DNA of 64,000 nucleotides, from the NCBI GenBank assembly GCA_022495995.1, contig JAFEMH010000927.1:468501-532500 (forward strand), in the 5' to 3' direction. The stretch comes from Adenophora triphylla var. japonica. Taxonomy: Eukaryota; Streptophyta; Magnoliopsida; Asterales; Campanulaceae. Positions within the stretch are counted from its first letter, which is position 1. Each line of letters opens with the position of its first letter. Of the stretch, positions 54,901 through 64,000 are shown in pieces. Below the pieces are notes generated by a model, which worked only from the letters and a program-made list of their open reading frames with translations, made no database searches and had not been told where the DNA came from. The translations under genes and the position numbers were made by a program.

Positions 54901-57119
54901 ACAATTTATTAAAATATATTACTCGTACAAAAAAGAAATTGAAATTTGCTAATTAAACTTGGGATAATAGGAAGAAAGACCAAAAACAAAAAAAATGGGA
55001 AAAGCCTAACGAATTAATTAAGATTGAAAAAATGTGAGGAAATTAGGAGAAAGAGAAAAACAAAACTGTTAAGAGAAAGAATAGCAAAGATGGAAGACAA
55101 AATTAATTGAAAATGTAGGTAGCAGATTCGAGCACTGGATTTGAAAGGAAACACCAGCGCTTTAACTTCACCCCTTCTACCACTGAACCACACCACTCAC
55201 TGGTGTTAATCTTGAAGTTAATTATATATATACATATATAACAAAAATATGGTGAGAGCAAAAAAAAAAAATTTCCACTGCATTTCCGTCGCTGGATGGG
55301 GGGCGAGTGCCCCCACCTGCCCCCCTGGATCCGCCCCTAATCCACCACTACCACTTCATCACCACCACCGCCACAAAAAAAATCATTAATTAATGTTTAA
55401 TTTCTATCACCAATTTTGTCAGCACCCCACCCCCCCCCCCCCACCAACACCACCAAAACTACCATCACCACCAAAATTACCACAAATAAATGTTTGTCTT
55501 ATTTCATCAATTTTGTCTCCATCACCACCACTAATATTAAAAAAACAAATACCATTTTCCCTGTTCCCCCCTCTATGTTTAGTTGGGGGTATTTAAATTA
55601 AACGTTAATTTATAGAATTTGGTGGTGGTGGTCATGGTAATGGTGGTGATAGCCTGATAGGGTCGTGACATGGTGGTTTTTGAAGTCAGAACAATTTGTT
55701 ATTAATCATGCAAATATGCCTTTGTACACAAGCAAATATGCCCCCATAATACTACATCAACAATGGTGGGGGTGTTAGGTGACCGAATTATTGGAAAAAT
55801 GGTGATGGTGGTGGTGGTGGTGTTAGGTGGCCGGTTTTTGGAAAAATGGTGGTGGCGGTCTGGTGGATGATGGTGGAGTATGGTTGAGAATTTAAGTTCC
55901 ACCCTCTGTAACAAATTGACATTTATACCCTCTTCTTTTCATGGAAAATAATTAAAATACCTCTCACATGACTTGCGCATGACCTATTTCCGTTATTTTT
56001 CTAACTTCGTTAGGTTCTAGGGTGCAAAGTGGAATTGTGGGTTGGTTGAAGTATCACATTGGGACAAAATTCGGTTTGAGGTGCAAAGTGGGATTGCGTG
56101 AATAATTTAGGGGGATAAACGTTTTTTCCTGTTAAAAATGCCAATGAGTCTTCATTTTCGTTAAATTTTGGACGTAAAGTTAATGGTGATCAAATATTTC
56201 CTCATTTGTCGTGAGTTTATGGGCAAGGATGTCAATTATTGATGTTATGGGCATATCCGCATCTAAGGTCCTTAAATTCAGGTACATATTTATGTGTTTT
56301 CCCCGTAGCTAGCCTATTGGAGCTTCTACCATCTTCCCTATAGCTACTAGCTATCGTTGCCATTTCTAGGGTTATTGTTCTACTTCTGTTTCTTGCAAAG
56401 TCAAAATCATAAAAGTATTCCTTTCCCAGTGTTCTGTTGACATAGCTTATGCAAATGGTTTCAGCGCATTCAATGGAGGAAGCGGAGCATCTTTGTGATC
56501 GATTGGGAATTTTTGTAGATGGCAGCTTGCAGTGTGTAGGAAATCCCAAAGAGGTATTTCTGATTTCAAATGCTATGTTATGATAAAGTTGTGTATTGAT
56601 GCAGGGGCGGAGTACCCCCAAGCAAATAATTTTAAAAATTTAGGGGTATTAGTGCAATTTATTAAAACTTGCCCCCTGTGTGTGAAGAAAGAATGCACTA
56701 ACTTTTTTTTTCCCTCACTAATAAAAATAACTTTGCCCCCCTTAAAAAAAAAATCTGGGTCCGCCTCTTTATTGATGTACTCTTTAGTCACCTCCTAACA
56801 TACAAATACTGAATAACAGTTGAAAGCTAGATATGGAGGGTCCTATGTATTTACGATGACAACATCACCAAATCACGAGGATGAAGTAGAGAAGTTGGCA
56901 AAGGGCCTCTCACCAAATGCCAAGAAAATATACCAAATATCTGGGACTCAAAAATTTGAGCTGCCAAAACAAGAGGTCAGAATTGCAGAAGTTTTTCGTG
57001 CCGTTGAGAATGCAAAGGGCAAGTTTACGGTTTATGCATGGGGTCTTGCTGACACAACTTTAGAAGAAGTGTTCATCAAAGTTGCAAGTGAAGCTCAGTC
57101 ATCCAATATTCTTTCATGA
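47189..57119 (+). CDS. ABCA-subfamily ABC transporter, tandem copy 2 (2-bp frameshift)
   Basis: It is the paralogue of copy 1 with the same 18-exon structure: 47189-47266, 47990-48377, 48462-48532, 48653-48797, 49017-49130, 49208-49332, 50780-50938, 51094-51256, 51347-51472, 51562-51645, 52425-52790, 52966-53166, 53450-53559, 53648-53732, 54003-54131, 54217-54322, 56465-56553, 56820-57119. They sum to 2,839 nt, two short of a whole frame (about 946 aa). Two bases are missing at about 52,472 in exon 11 (copy 1 TACCGTGGATT, here TACCGGATT). This shifts the frame near residue 500, before the ATPase domain. Otherwise the domain is complete: Walker A LGPNGAGKTSF, Q-loop MGVCPQHE, signature YSGGMKRRLSVAIS, Walker B VVYMDEPSTGLDP. 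Exon 11 lacks a 7-residue repeat found in copy 1. Confidence 0.9.
48925..48966. repeat. (CT)n microsatellite in intron 4 of ABCA copy 2
   Basis: An uninterrupted CT run of about 42 bp lies 50 bp before the exon 5 acceptor. Copy 1 has no such expansion at the matching place. Confidence 0.95.
49559..49866. mobile_element. Foldback (MULE-like) MITE in intron 6 of ABCA copy 2
   Basis: The ends are long inverted repeats of about 60 bp: GGGAAAACTTCATTTTTGTC on the left, and the complement of GACAAAAATGAAGTTTTTCC on the right. They continue through the CATGT...TTTCACTTTTACCATCGAAC region. No transposase is present. It lengthens the intron to about 1.45 kb against 240 bp in copy 1. Confidence 0.75.
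51700..52395. other. Insertion of unknown origin in intron 10 of ABCA copy 2
   Basis: The intron is 779 bp here and 102 bp in copy 1. The flanks align (GTAAAATTTCAA... and ...ACTCTTTATCACGT), leaving about 680 bp extra. It has an unremarkable open frame near 51,905-52,105, but I recognise no family and no clear terminal repeats. Confidence 0.5.
54736..55338. mobile_element. hAT-like non-autonomous element nested in the foldback
   Basis: It begins CAGGGGTGGAGCCAGG and ends CTGGATCCGCCCCT, with AATCCAC repeated on both sides. The ends match those of the hAT-like elements at 21,075 and 56,602. No transposase is present. Confidence 0.7.
55325..55880. repeat. CCACCA / GGTGGT simple-sequence blocks
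   Basis: CCACCA-rich DNA with a run of C (about 55,426-55,441) lies at 55,340-55,560. GGTGGT-rich blocks lie at 55,620-55,640 and 55,800-55,880. They form opposite arms of the foldback element. The proline/threonine-rich ORFs here are repeat artefacts. Confidence 0.8.
56602..56769. mobile_element. Short hAT-like MITE in intron 17 of ABCA copy 2
   Basis: The ends are CAGGGGCGGAGTACCC and GGGTCCGCCTCTT, flanked by the perfect 8-bp duplication TATTGATG (56,594-56,601; 56,770-56,777). At the matching place copy 1 has one TATTGATG (near 27,800) and no insert, which is a preserved empty site. Confidence 0.88.
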
Positions 57120-57315
57120 TTGGTTAGATAACTGCGTTGCTTCTTACAAGAGCGTTATTACATCTCATTCTTATATATAGCTTTGTTGTTGTTGTTGTTG
57201 TTGTTGTTGTATAAGTATAGCTTTATTGTACATGTTTGTTGTAGTTTTGTACAAAGCAAAATCCAAATAAAACATACTGTATTGTCCTAAATAAGCTCAT
57301 TGTAGCTTTGTATAG

Positions 57316-57349
<34 letters not shown>

Positions 57350-57980
57350 ATATAGCTTTATTCTGCGGAAAGGATACAATCTCTGTAATTATCAATGTTG
57401 AGATATGAATGAAAATTTTAGGTCTTTAAACAGTAAATTATGATGTCTGTCTTGGATGGATGGACTGAGCACTGCTCCTGCGGGCTGGATCCCATGCAGG
57501 ACCGCTCGGATTGTGCCCCATCACCCCTTGTATGTATCAACCGTTGATATTAATTCAACTTGATGTGAGTCTCATATATATCAAATCGATCATTGATCGT
57601 CCCTCACAAGCAGGACAAATCTGAACGCGGTGCCCAATCCGAATTAGATGCCCTTCCAACACTTTCATGAAAGTGAAACATATGCTATATTTGGAGATAA
57701 GAATTATTACTTACCTAATATAACTAACTATAGTGAATACTCAAAATAAATCACGTTGAATTTCAAAAGGAGCAATAAATAGAGTATTTCCGTTATGGAG
57801 TCAGCAATTTGACTGTTTCAAGCTGCTCTGAATTCCACCGTATCCTAACGACATGAGAGAGAGAGAGAGAGTCCCTATTTTCAAAAATCTCTCCGGCAGA
57901 TATATCTACAAATTATCCTTATCCAAAATATTCTCAGATTTTAACAACAGAATCCAATCCAGACTCATTCTCTCAAACAC
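57120..57980. other. Intergenic region with (TTG)n repeats
   Basis: It includes the 3' flank of ABCA copy 2. (TTG)n runs lie at about 57,186-57,210 and 57,317-57,349, and an AG repeat at about 57,855-57,872. No gene is seen. Confidence 0.8.
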
Positions 57981-57989
57981 CCATCATCA

Positions 57990-58005
57990 TATATATTTAT
58001 AAATA
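57990..58005 (+). promoter_or_regulatory. TATA box of the aldose 1-epimerase gene
   Basis: TATATTTATAAATACAG lies about 100 bp before the ATG at 58,100, a normal plant spacing that predicts a start near 58,030. Confidence 0.6.
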
Positions 58006-58099
58006 CAGAGAAAAATAGACAAGTAAATAGATAAGCAGTGATTTTTTTCTTTTTCTTTTGGGAATCACATAATAGAGATTATTGAGTTAGAAAAAAAAA

Positions 58100-59616
58100 A
58101 TGGGAAAATTATCAAGAATAATAGCAGCATTATGTTGGGTTATGATTATAGGTAATATGATCAAAGCAGAAGATCCATTCGTCGGAGTTTACCAAATTAA
58201 GAGGGGAGATTTCTCTGTTAATATCACTAACTATGGTGCTGTTGTTCAATCTGTCATCCTCCCTGATAGAAATGGTAATCTCTCCTCTTTCTTTTCTTAT
58301 TTATTTATAATTTATTTTACTAATTTATTTGATGTTTACTGATATGATGTTTCAGGGAAGCTGGATGATGTTGTTCTCGGATTCGATGTCATTAGCGACT
58401 ACTCGGTTAGTTAGTTAGTTATCTTCCATGTCTTTGCATCCATAATTTATTTCATTGTGAATATTTTTATGGGACGGATAATGCTTTTTTGATTTAGTCT
58501 AAATGTTATTATCTCTTAAACTCATTTTGTTGCAGAATGATACAACCTATTTTGGAGCACTTGTAGGCCGTGTGGCTAACAGAATCGGAGGGGCTAAGTT
58601 CACCCTTGACGGAGTCGAGTATAAATTACCAGCCAACGATGGCAATAATACCCTTCACGGTAATTATATTCTGCATTCCTCTTTTTTCGGTTTGACTGCT
58701 GCATTGCATTGATAAATTTGTCGCTGCTGCTGAAACAGTTCCAAATCCGATTATATACAGTTACTACATTTATTAACTGTTGCAATGTAGGAGGCAAAAA
58801 GGGATTTGCTGATGTTATTTGGACCGTGGACGCCTGGCAAGAGGATAGTTATCTTACCCTAACCTACGACAGCTCTGACGGCGAACAAGGTAAATTATAT
58901 GCAGGCAACTATTTCCATTCCCATGCATTTGACCGATTGATAAAAGCCCCTTATATTCTTTCACTAACGAATTTATTATTTATCCTTAATAAACAGGATT
59001 CCCCGGTGCACTTTCGGTCCAGGTTACTTACATGTTAATGGACACAAACAAGCTAGCAATCAAAATGAAAGCAACCCCAATAAACAAGGCCACCCCAGTC
59101 AACCTAGCCTCCCACACTTACTGGAATCTCGCCGGCCACAACTCAGGCGACATCCTCTCCCACCAAATCCAACTCCTCGCCTCCAAGATTACTCCGGTCG
59201 ACGACCAACTCATACCCACCGGCGAAATCCAGCCCATTCAAGGAACACCGTACGATTTCCTCAACCCAACTGAAATTGGAAGCCAGATCAACGGCCTGCC
59301 GGACGGATACGACATCAACTACGTGCTTGATAACACAAGCGACATGCACTTGAAGAAGGCAGCTGTGGTTTACGATGAAAAATCGGGGAGGAAAATGGAG
59401 CTGTGGACTAATAAGCCAGGGGTGCAGTTTTATACTAGCAATATGTTGAAGGAAGTTAAGGGAAAGGGAGGGTACGTATATAAGAAGTATGCGGCATTGT
59501 GTTTGGAGACGCAGGGTTTTCCTGACGCCGTGAATCACCCGAATTTTCCATCGCAGATTGTTAGGCCTGGGGAGACTTATGAGCATTATATGGTTTATAG
59601 GTTTACTGCTCAGTAG
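58100..59616 (+). CDS. Aldose 1-epimerase (galactose mutarotase), secreted form
   Basis: The enzyme interconverts alpha and beta anomers of aldoses such as galactose. The five-exon model is 58100-58274, 58356-58405, 58536-58659, 58791-58889 and 58997-59616. It totals 1,068 nt, exactly 355 codons plus stop, with GT-AG borders. Residues 1-23 ([20 protein letters not shown]) look like a signal peptide, so it is probably secreted. Family motifs are present: [22 protein letters not shown] (first active-site His), [12 protein letters not shown] (second His), [10 protein letters not shown] (sugar-binding Asp) and [13 protein letters not shown] (catalytic Glu). The length is usual for plant members. 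The ATG chosen is the first after the TATA box and gives the signal peptide. No defects were seen. Confidence 0.95.
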
Positions 59617-60127
59617 AGATAGCTCAATTGGTCACATTACATTTTTTGTTTTATTTAGTTTTTCAATAATGGTTGTTTAGGGATATTCTCATTAACTGTT
59701 ATTTTTTATTTTATTTTTTTATTTTTATTTTTGGTGAAATTCTCATTAACTGTTATTGTTGATGCATTATTTAGCAGTTGAGAGTTTTTGAACTTTTATG
59801 TTTCAACTTTGACTTTTATCTTTGAATTCAAAACTTTAGAGGAATGTGTTACTATTATTAATATATATAGGGAAGGAGTGGTAAGGTATTATTTTACACG
59901 CGCAGGTTAGAAAGTGCCAAAGGAGGAAAGTGCAGGTTAGAAGAAAAAAACAATGAAAATAGAAACCAATTATCAAGGTTTTGTATATGAAAGAAATGTC
60001 ATTCAAGGCAAAATTTATTAAATAACCAAACAGTTAGTTCCCTACAAAATTACCACATTCATTAAGAACAACTTCACTGCAGCAGACTGGAAAAACACTT
60101 ATTCCATTCAAAGATTTTCAGGGGACT
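59617..60127. other. Convergent intergenic spacer
   Basis: The 3' ends of the epimerase (plus) and kinase (minus) face each other across 511 bp of AT-rich DNA. AATAAT/AATATATA-type signals are present on both strands. No further gene is seen. Confidence 0.7.
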
Positions 60128-61912
60128 TCATTGAAACAGAGAAGGACGAACCTTGTGGGCGTGCAGGGATCTCATGCGGGGCATCACAGGTGACCATTCC
60201 GGTTGTGGGGTCTCTTTATGGTGCCTCTGCCTTGCACGAGTTGACTTCCTTAGCTCTGCAGCCCAAGGAACTGGTGGCGTTTTAGGATTCGGAAGCTTCT
60301 CGAGAATACTCAACACTTGAGACATGTCTGGCCTATACTTAGGATTAGGAAACGCGCATCTCAATGCCAGCGAGGAAACTACCTCTGCGCTTTTACGATG
60401 ATATTGTCCCCCTAGTTTGGAGTCCATAATTCGAAACAACTTTTGCTTGTCTGAAACAAGTGATGTCACCCACTCTAAGAGATTCTCCTCCGCACCAGCC
60501 CTCTTTTTATCGATTGCACGGCGCCCAGTGATCAGCTCAAGCAACACAACCCCAAAGCTATAGACATCGCACTTTGCTGTAAGTCTACCTGTTCCGTGAT
60601 GAAATATTATGAGTTTATTTTTTATTTTGGTACAAAAGAAAAATATTACTCCCCCGTCCCAAAATGATCAAGAGCAAATTTGAAAATTTTTTGGTAATTC
60701 ATTTTGGACGGAGGTAGTATGAGTTTATGCATACGAGCTTATCAAATGAGAACTCAGTATATATCTAGAGCAAGAAAATGGACCTGTAGCTGCATATTCA
60801 GGGGCAGTATAGCCTTCAGTACCCATTACTTGAGTTGAAACATGAGTGAAATTACCAGTCGGGCCAGCTTTCGCTAAGCCAAAGTCTGAAAGCTTTGCGT
60901 TAAATTCCTGCACTTGCACAAAGCATAATTCAAGCACTTTGATTCATGGAAATTCAATCAATATTATTAAAGAAGCATCATTATTAATGAGAGTACCGAA
61001 TCTAAGAGGATGTTGGAAGATTTGAAATCGCGGTATATCACTTGGGATTCAGATTCATGCAAAAAACAGAGACCTCGAGCAGCTTCTATGGCAACTTTAA
61101 CCCTAATTACCCAAGAAAGAGGTCGTGCTCCCCCTGGAAGTAAAGGCGTCTCAAAGTTAGTTAAATTGCCTTTTAGCAGGCTTTCAAGATTAATATCTCT
61201 CCAAGCTGTAATTTAACTTACTTCTAAAGAGATGACCCTCCAAGCTTCCTCTTGGCATGAACTCATAGACCAACAGCCGGTTTCTCCCTTCTGAGCAAAA
61301 TCCAATAAGTTTGACCAGGTTCGGATGATGAAGTTTACCAAGGTAATTAACTTCCGACTGCAATTAACAAGCCATCAGAATACGAAACGTGCAAAATGAT
61401 AAAGTGAATTAAAAATAATCCCTCCGTCCCAAAATGAATGACCAAAAAAATTCAAATTTTCTCTTGATGAAGAGCAAATTTGAAATTTTTTGGGTCATTC
61501 ATTTTGGGACAGAGGTAGTAATGCTTTATTGTAAGAGAAACACACCAGCCACTCTTTATGGCCCTGGAAACCTTCAGGTTTAAGCTTTTTGACAGCGACT
61601 ACCATATTTGATCCAGGTTTGGCAGCAGTAAGGGTTTTTTCCTCGAGCCACCCTTTATAAACGTAACCAAAGCCACCTTCCCCAAGAAGACTGTCAGAAC
61701 GGAAATTTCTGGTGGCATACTTGAGTTAGATTATACATAAAGGCTTTCAAATTTGGAGAGGATAAAATTTCCTTCTCAGACCTCGGAGCTGGCAGGTTTC
61801 GAGTTTCAGGCTTCTGGTTAGGTGTTGGAATGGCTAGTGGGGGAGAAGGCAGGGGATGGCTTGTTTCGGTATTGGTGCTTTTTCTGCAACATTCTTTAGG
61901 CCCTGAAACAAG
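60128..61912 (-). CDS. Receptor-like cytoplasmic kinase, subfamily VII type (5' part missing)
   Basis: It is a serine/threonine kinase of the PBS1-like group, probably in immune or growth signalling at the plasma membrane. Minus-strand exons: 61912-61546, 61357-61222, 61133-60997, 60907-60784, 60588-60128. Order seen: [11 protein letters not shown] linker, glycine loop [32 protein letters not shown] (catalytic Lys), [14 protein letters not shown] (catalytic Asp; YRD typical of the group), [31 protein letters not shown] activation segment, [20 protein letters not shown], and a basic C-terminal tail ending [11 protein letters not shown]. Just before KYATRNF there is one base too many (about 61,725), shifting the frame. 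The first exon, which normally carries an N-terminal acylation signal, is not visible and may lie beyond 64,000. Confidence 0.9.
60649..60717. mobile_element. Small foldback MITE in the last intron of the kinase gene
   Basis: It runs from CTCCCCCGTCCCAAAATGA to TCATTTTGGACGGAGGTAG and is nearly palindromic overall, with TA at both sides. It belongs to the same family as 61,420-61,518. Confidence 0.65.
61420..61518. mobile_element. Small foldback MITE in another intron of the kinase gene
   Basis: It runs from CCCTCCGTCCCAAAATGAAT to ATTCATTTTGGGACAGAGG, with AATTTGAA-type inner arms. The whole 99 bp can form one hairpin. It resembles the Stowaway-like termini seen elsewhere in the window. Confidence 0.7.
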
Positions 61913-63940
61913 AACTAATTACAGTAAATGACCAAAACTAAGTCCATTTTGTAATCCACGATATTTTGGAGATAGAAATCGTAATGTCATTATATCTATA
62001 TTGATATCAAACTCAGTTATTGTTGCTTATTGTCCATTGTGGTTTCAAATTGCAGATGATCTAGTTGCAGACTAAAATAGTTGCAGATTGTAGTTCCATG
62101 AGAGAAAGTATCTCCAACTAGAAATACAAATGCAAATGTGTGATTGCAATAAATTGAAAAAAAAATTAAAAAAAATCTTAATTTCCATATGATGCTGCCA
62201 TGTCAGTTATTATGTTTAATGAAGTGATTTCATTGGTGATTCTGAATGGGAATAATTGTTCACAAACATACTTTCTCAAAGAACATATCTGCAATGGTCA
62301 GGCAGTTCCCAGAAATATTAGATTTCTCGATGTTTCTTCACACTAACATGAATACATGATGCACAAGATGAGTGATTTTCTGAACTTTTGTGCAGATAAT
62401 AAATCATTATCCTGTGATAAGATGTCAATTATGACTCCCCTTTTCTTTTTCTCCTTTTACTACAACGCTTTTTACAATAAGCGAAAGCAATCAAATGTTT
62501 TAGACACAAGCAAATGTGCACTCAAGCATGAATATGATAAAAGACAGTACTCGGCAACACAACTTTCTACTCTCCCTCTCTTCATGGTCAGAATAAAGCT
62601 TGCTGGTTTAGTAAATGGTCAAGTAAAACATCTTAATATTAAAGAAGCTGGGGGGGGAGCGGGAAGGGAGATCATTTGGATACTAATACCTCTAACAAGG
62701 AAAGGTTGATCCGTTTGAAGTCTTATACACTTGAATCTCAACATGGAAATATAGCCATTTGGTAAATGCCTTTCAGACTGCATTCTATAAATTAAAATAT
62801 CTTAGATCACATTCATTGTTGGAAAGACTGATTCGAACGAAGATTTGCGGTCTTGAGATTCTCCTAGATTAAGATGACATATATTTTAAAAGCTATTAAA
62901 TTTCAAAAGGCGGAGTTACTGAAAAGAGCATATATGCATGCAAAACATGCATATTGCACGTAAACACAAACATGTGTGGAACGAGATCATTAAGCTCAAG
63001 TGACGCATAGAAAATTCTGTTCTGACGTAACAGAGCTCGAGCAATGAAATACGTGATCAACGTAACCCCACATGAAACTGTAAGAACATATGATGCTGAT
63101 GATATTCTTGTGCAAAAAACAGTAGAAAATCCATTCAATAGACATGCGAAATCATAAACAATGAAACGCTAAACCTTTTATAGATCATTTTCTTACTTCT
63201 TAGTCATATTGTACAGGGTCAAGAAAAACTCTCTTAGAGAGATTTTTGCTTTTTTGTTTGAATCCCACTGAAATAGAAAACAGAGATGCTAAGTTTTTCA
63301 AGGCCTTTCCGGAGTATGCAACCTTGTGGAAATGGTCCTCAATGACAAATTCTGATTTTCATTTTCGTTTAGATTTTCATTTTGTGCGGGGCTAAACAAT
63401 TGCTTATCATGCATTGCTAGAAATTATGCTGATGCCCCTCCCAAGTTTAACACTTTCCAACCCATACTTAATTTATTGGTCACCGTAATAAGCAAAGCAG
63501 GTGGCCAAGTATTGACATTCACCAATGCCAAATGGGCTGAGAAACAATACGGATGCACTAAAAATTAAATACTGTTACTAATTCACATTACATAACGAGG
63601 ATAACTTAGCAAATTTAGTAGCTATACATACTAGAGCACTGTAATTAAGCACGGCGAAATTTCCTCCACACCATGAAAAAAACAAGATCAAACGACACTT
63701 ATAAACATAAAACATGCAACCCAAGTTTATGATCTTCTATTCAGGGCAGTCAAATGTCGACGGAATCTAATTAAATTCTTAGTAGTAACTAATAACCCTT
63801 TAAACATTCATCCTCAATCAATATTTAATTGTTTGAAGACCTATTTATGTCAAATGTTACTGTTACTCATCATGTTCCAACCTACCAGCCAACCCCACTT
63901 TATCTGACCCAAAAATTACCATTAGATTTCATCAAAAAAA
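61913..63940. other. Probable first intron or upstream region of the kinase; nothing else seen
   Basis: AT-rich DNA upstream of the acceptor TTTCAG at 61,913-61,918 (minus strand). I could not find an N-terminal kinase exon (no MGxC-type start followed by a donor). Small ORFs here have no recognisable features. Confidence 0.5.
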
Positions 63941-63948
63941 AATGTTAT

Positions 63949-64000
63949 TCCCAACGTCCCAAAATCAAAATGAATGTCCCAAAAGTATTCAAATTTTCTC
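63949..64000. mobile_element. Left end of another foldback MITE, cut by the window edge
   Basis: TTCCCAACGTCCCAAAATCA followed by AATGAATGTCCCAAAAG and AATTTTCTC matches the left half of the MITE at 61,420. Confidence 0.5.

Larger units (their letters stand above)
54416..56305. mobile_element. MULE-like foldback element in intron 16 of ABCA copy 2
   Basis: The ends are GAGAAAATAAATAAACATG and the complement of CATATTTATGTGTTTTCCCC, and the inverted similarity continues inward past GAAGATATGCCC. The flanking 9-bp repeats are TATCTAGCC (54,407-54,415) and TAGCTAGCC (56,306-56,314), 8 of 9 matching, the size made by Mutator-like elements. The inner halves are CCACCA-rich on the left and GGTGGT-rich on the right, so most of the element could fold back. 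A hAT-like element (about 54,736-55,338) sits inside. Copy 1 lacks it. Confidence 0.7.

Noticed and set aside
55393..55601. Pro/Thr-rich ORFs
   Set aside because: They are translations of CCACCA simple sequence inside a foldback element.
61010..61216. Plus-strand ORF across the kinase gene
   Set aside because: It is the complement of the catalytic-loop exon ([14 protein letters not shown]) on the minus strand.
62896..63138. Minus-strand 80-codon ORF as the missing kinase first exon
   Set aside because: It has no MGxC-type start, no low-complexity N-terminal kinase linker and no matching donor; it looks like random open frame.
1..64000. tRNA, rRNA or organelle-derived genes
   Set aside because: I saw no tRNA-like or rRNA segment apart from the tRNA-derived SINE body, and no plastid or mitochondrial gene sequence.

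Overview
The window is nuclear DNA of a flowering plant, most likely a eudicot. It has intron-rich genes with GT-AG splicing, plant-type LTR retrotransposons, and Stowaway-, Harbinger-, hAT- and MULE-like MITEs. The species cannot be named from sequence alone.

Region 1 (1-17,570) is retroelement territory. A decayed Ty3/gypsy element lies on the minus strand. It has a 5' LTR at about 16,811-17,570, a broken gag-protease region to about 13,300, reverse transcriptase/RNase H at 11,702-13,278 and integrase down to about 10,206. Beyond the integrase, on the opposite strand, is a multi-exon antisense ORF (about 6,574-9,477) of the putative gypsy-type transposon family known from Tat-lineage elements. 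Two GC-rich tandem arrays (2,240-3,500 and 4,080-4,660), a plus-strand promoter with four copies of a 14-bp palindrome, and an unassigned GC-rich left edge follow. No matching 3' LTR was found.

Region 2 (17,571-57,119) holds two tandem copies of a plant ABCA-subfamily (ATH-type) half-size ABC transporter, both on the plus strand (20,587-28,135 and 47,189-57,119), each modelled with 18 exons. The promoter-proximal sequence was duplicated with them. After duplication, copy 1 gained a hAT-like element, two nested Stowaway-like MITEs and upstream MITE/SINE insertions. Copy 2 gained a MULE-like foldback, a hAT-like element inside it, and a small hAT-like insertion whose empty site survives in copy 1. 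Each copy has one frame-breaking indel at a different place: 1 bp just before Walker A in copy 1, and 2 bp in exon 11 of copy 2.

Between the two genes (28,157-46,093) is a Ty1/copia block. The first element entered copy 1 a few bases after its stop codon and is flanked by a 5-bp duplication (ATTGC). Inside that duplication there is a head-to-head palindrome of two element copies plus a fifth LTR, with a 273-bp RNase H fragment patched into one LTR. A second copia family (40,080-46,093, minus strand, 5' LTR truncated) follows directly. In both families the bases two nucleotides downstream of the 5' LTR are complementary to a segment inside the family's own LTR. The paired sequences differ between families but match within each, so base pairing (for example a self-primer) is a reasonable hypothesis.

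Region 3 (57,120-64,000) is ordinary gene space: an intact five-exon aldose 1-epimerase (plus strand) and, convergent to it, a receptor-like cytoplasmic kinase (minus strand) whose first exon is not visible. The scattered short indels in otherwise good genes and repeats make assembly or consensus error a live explanation for several apparent frameshifts.
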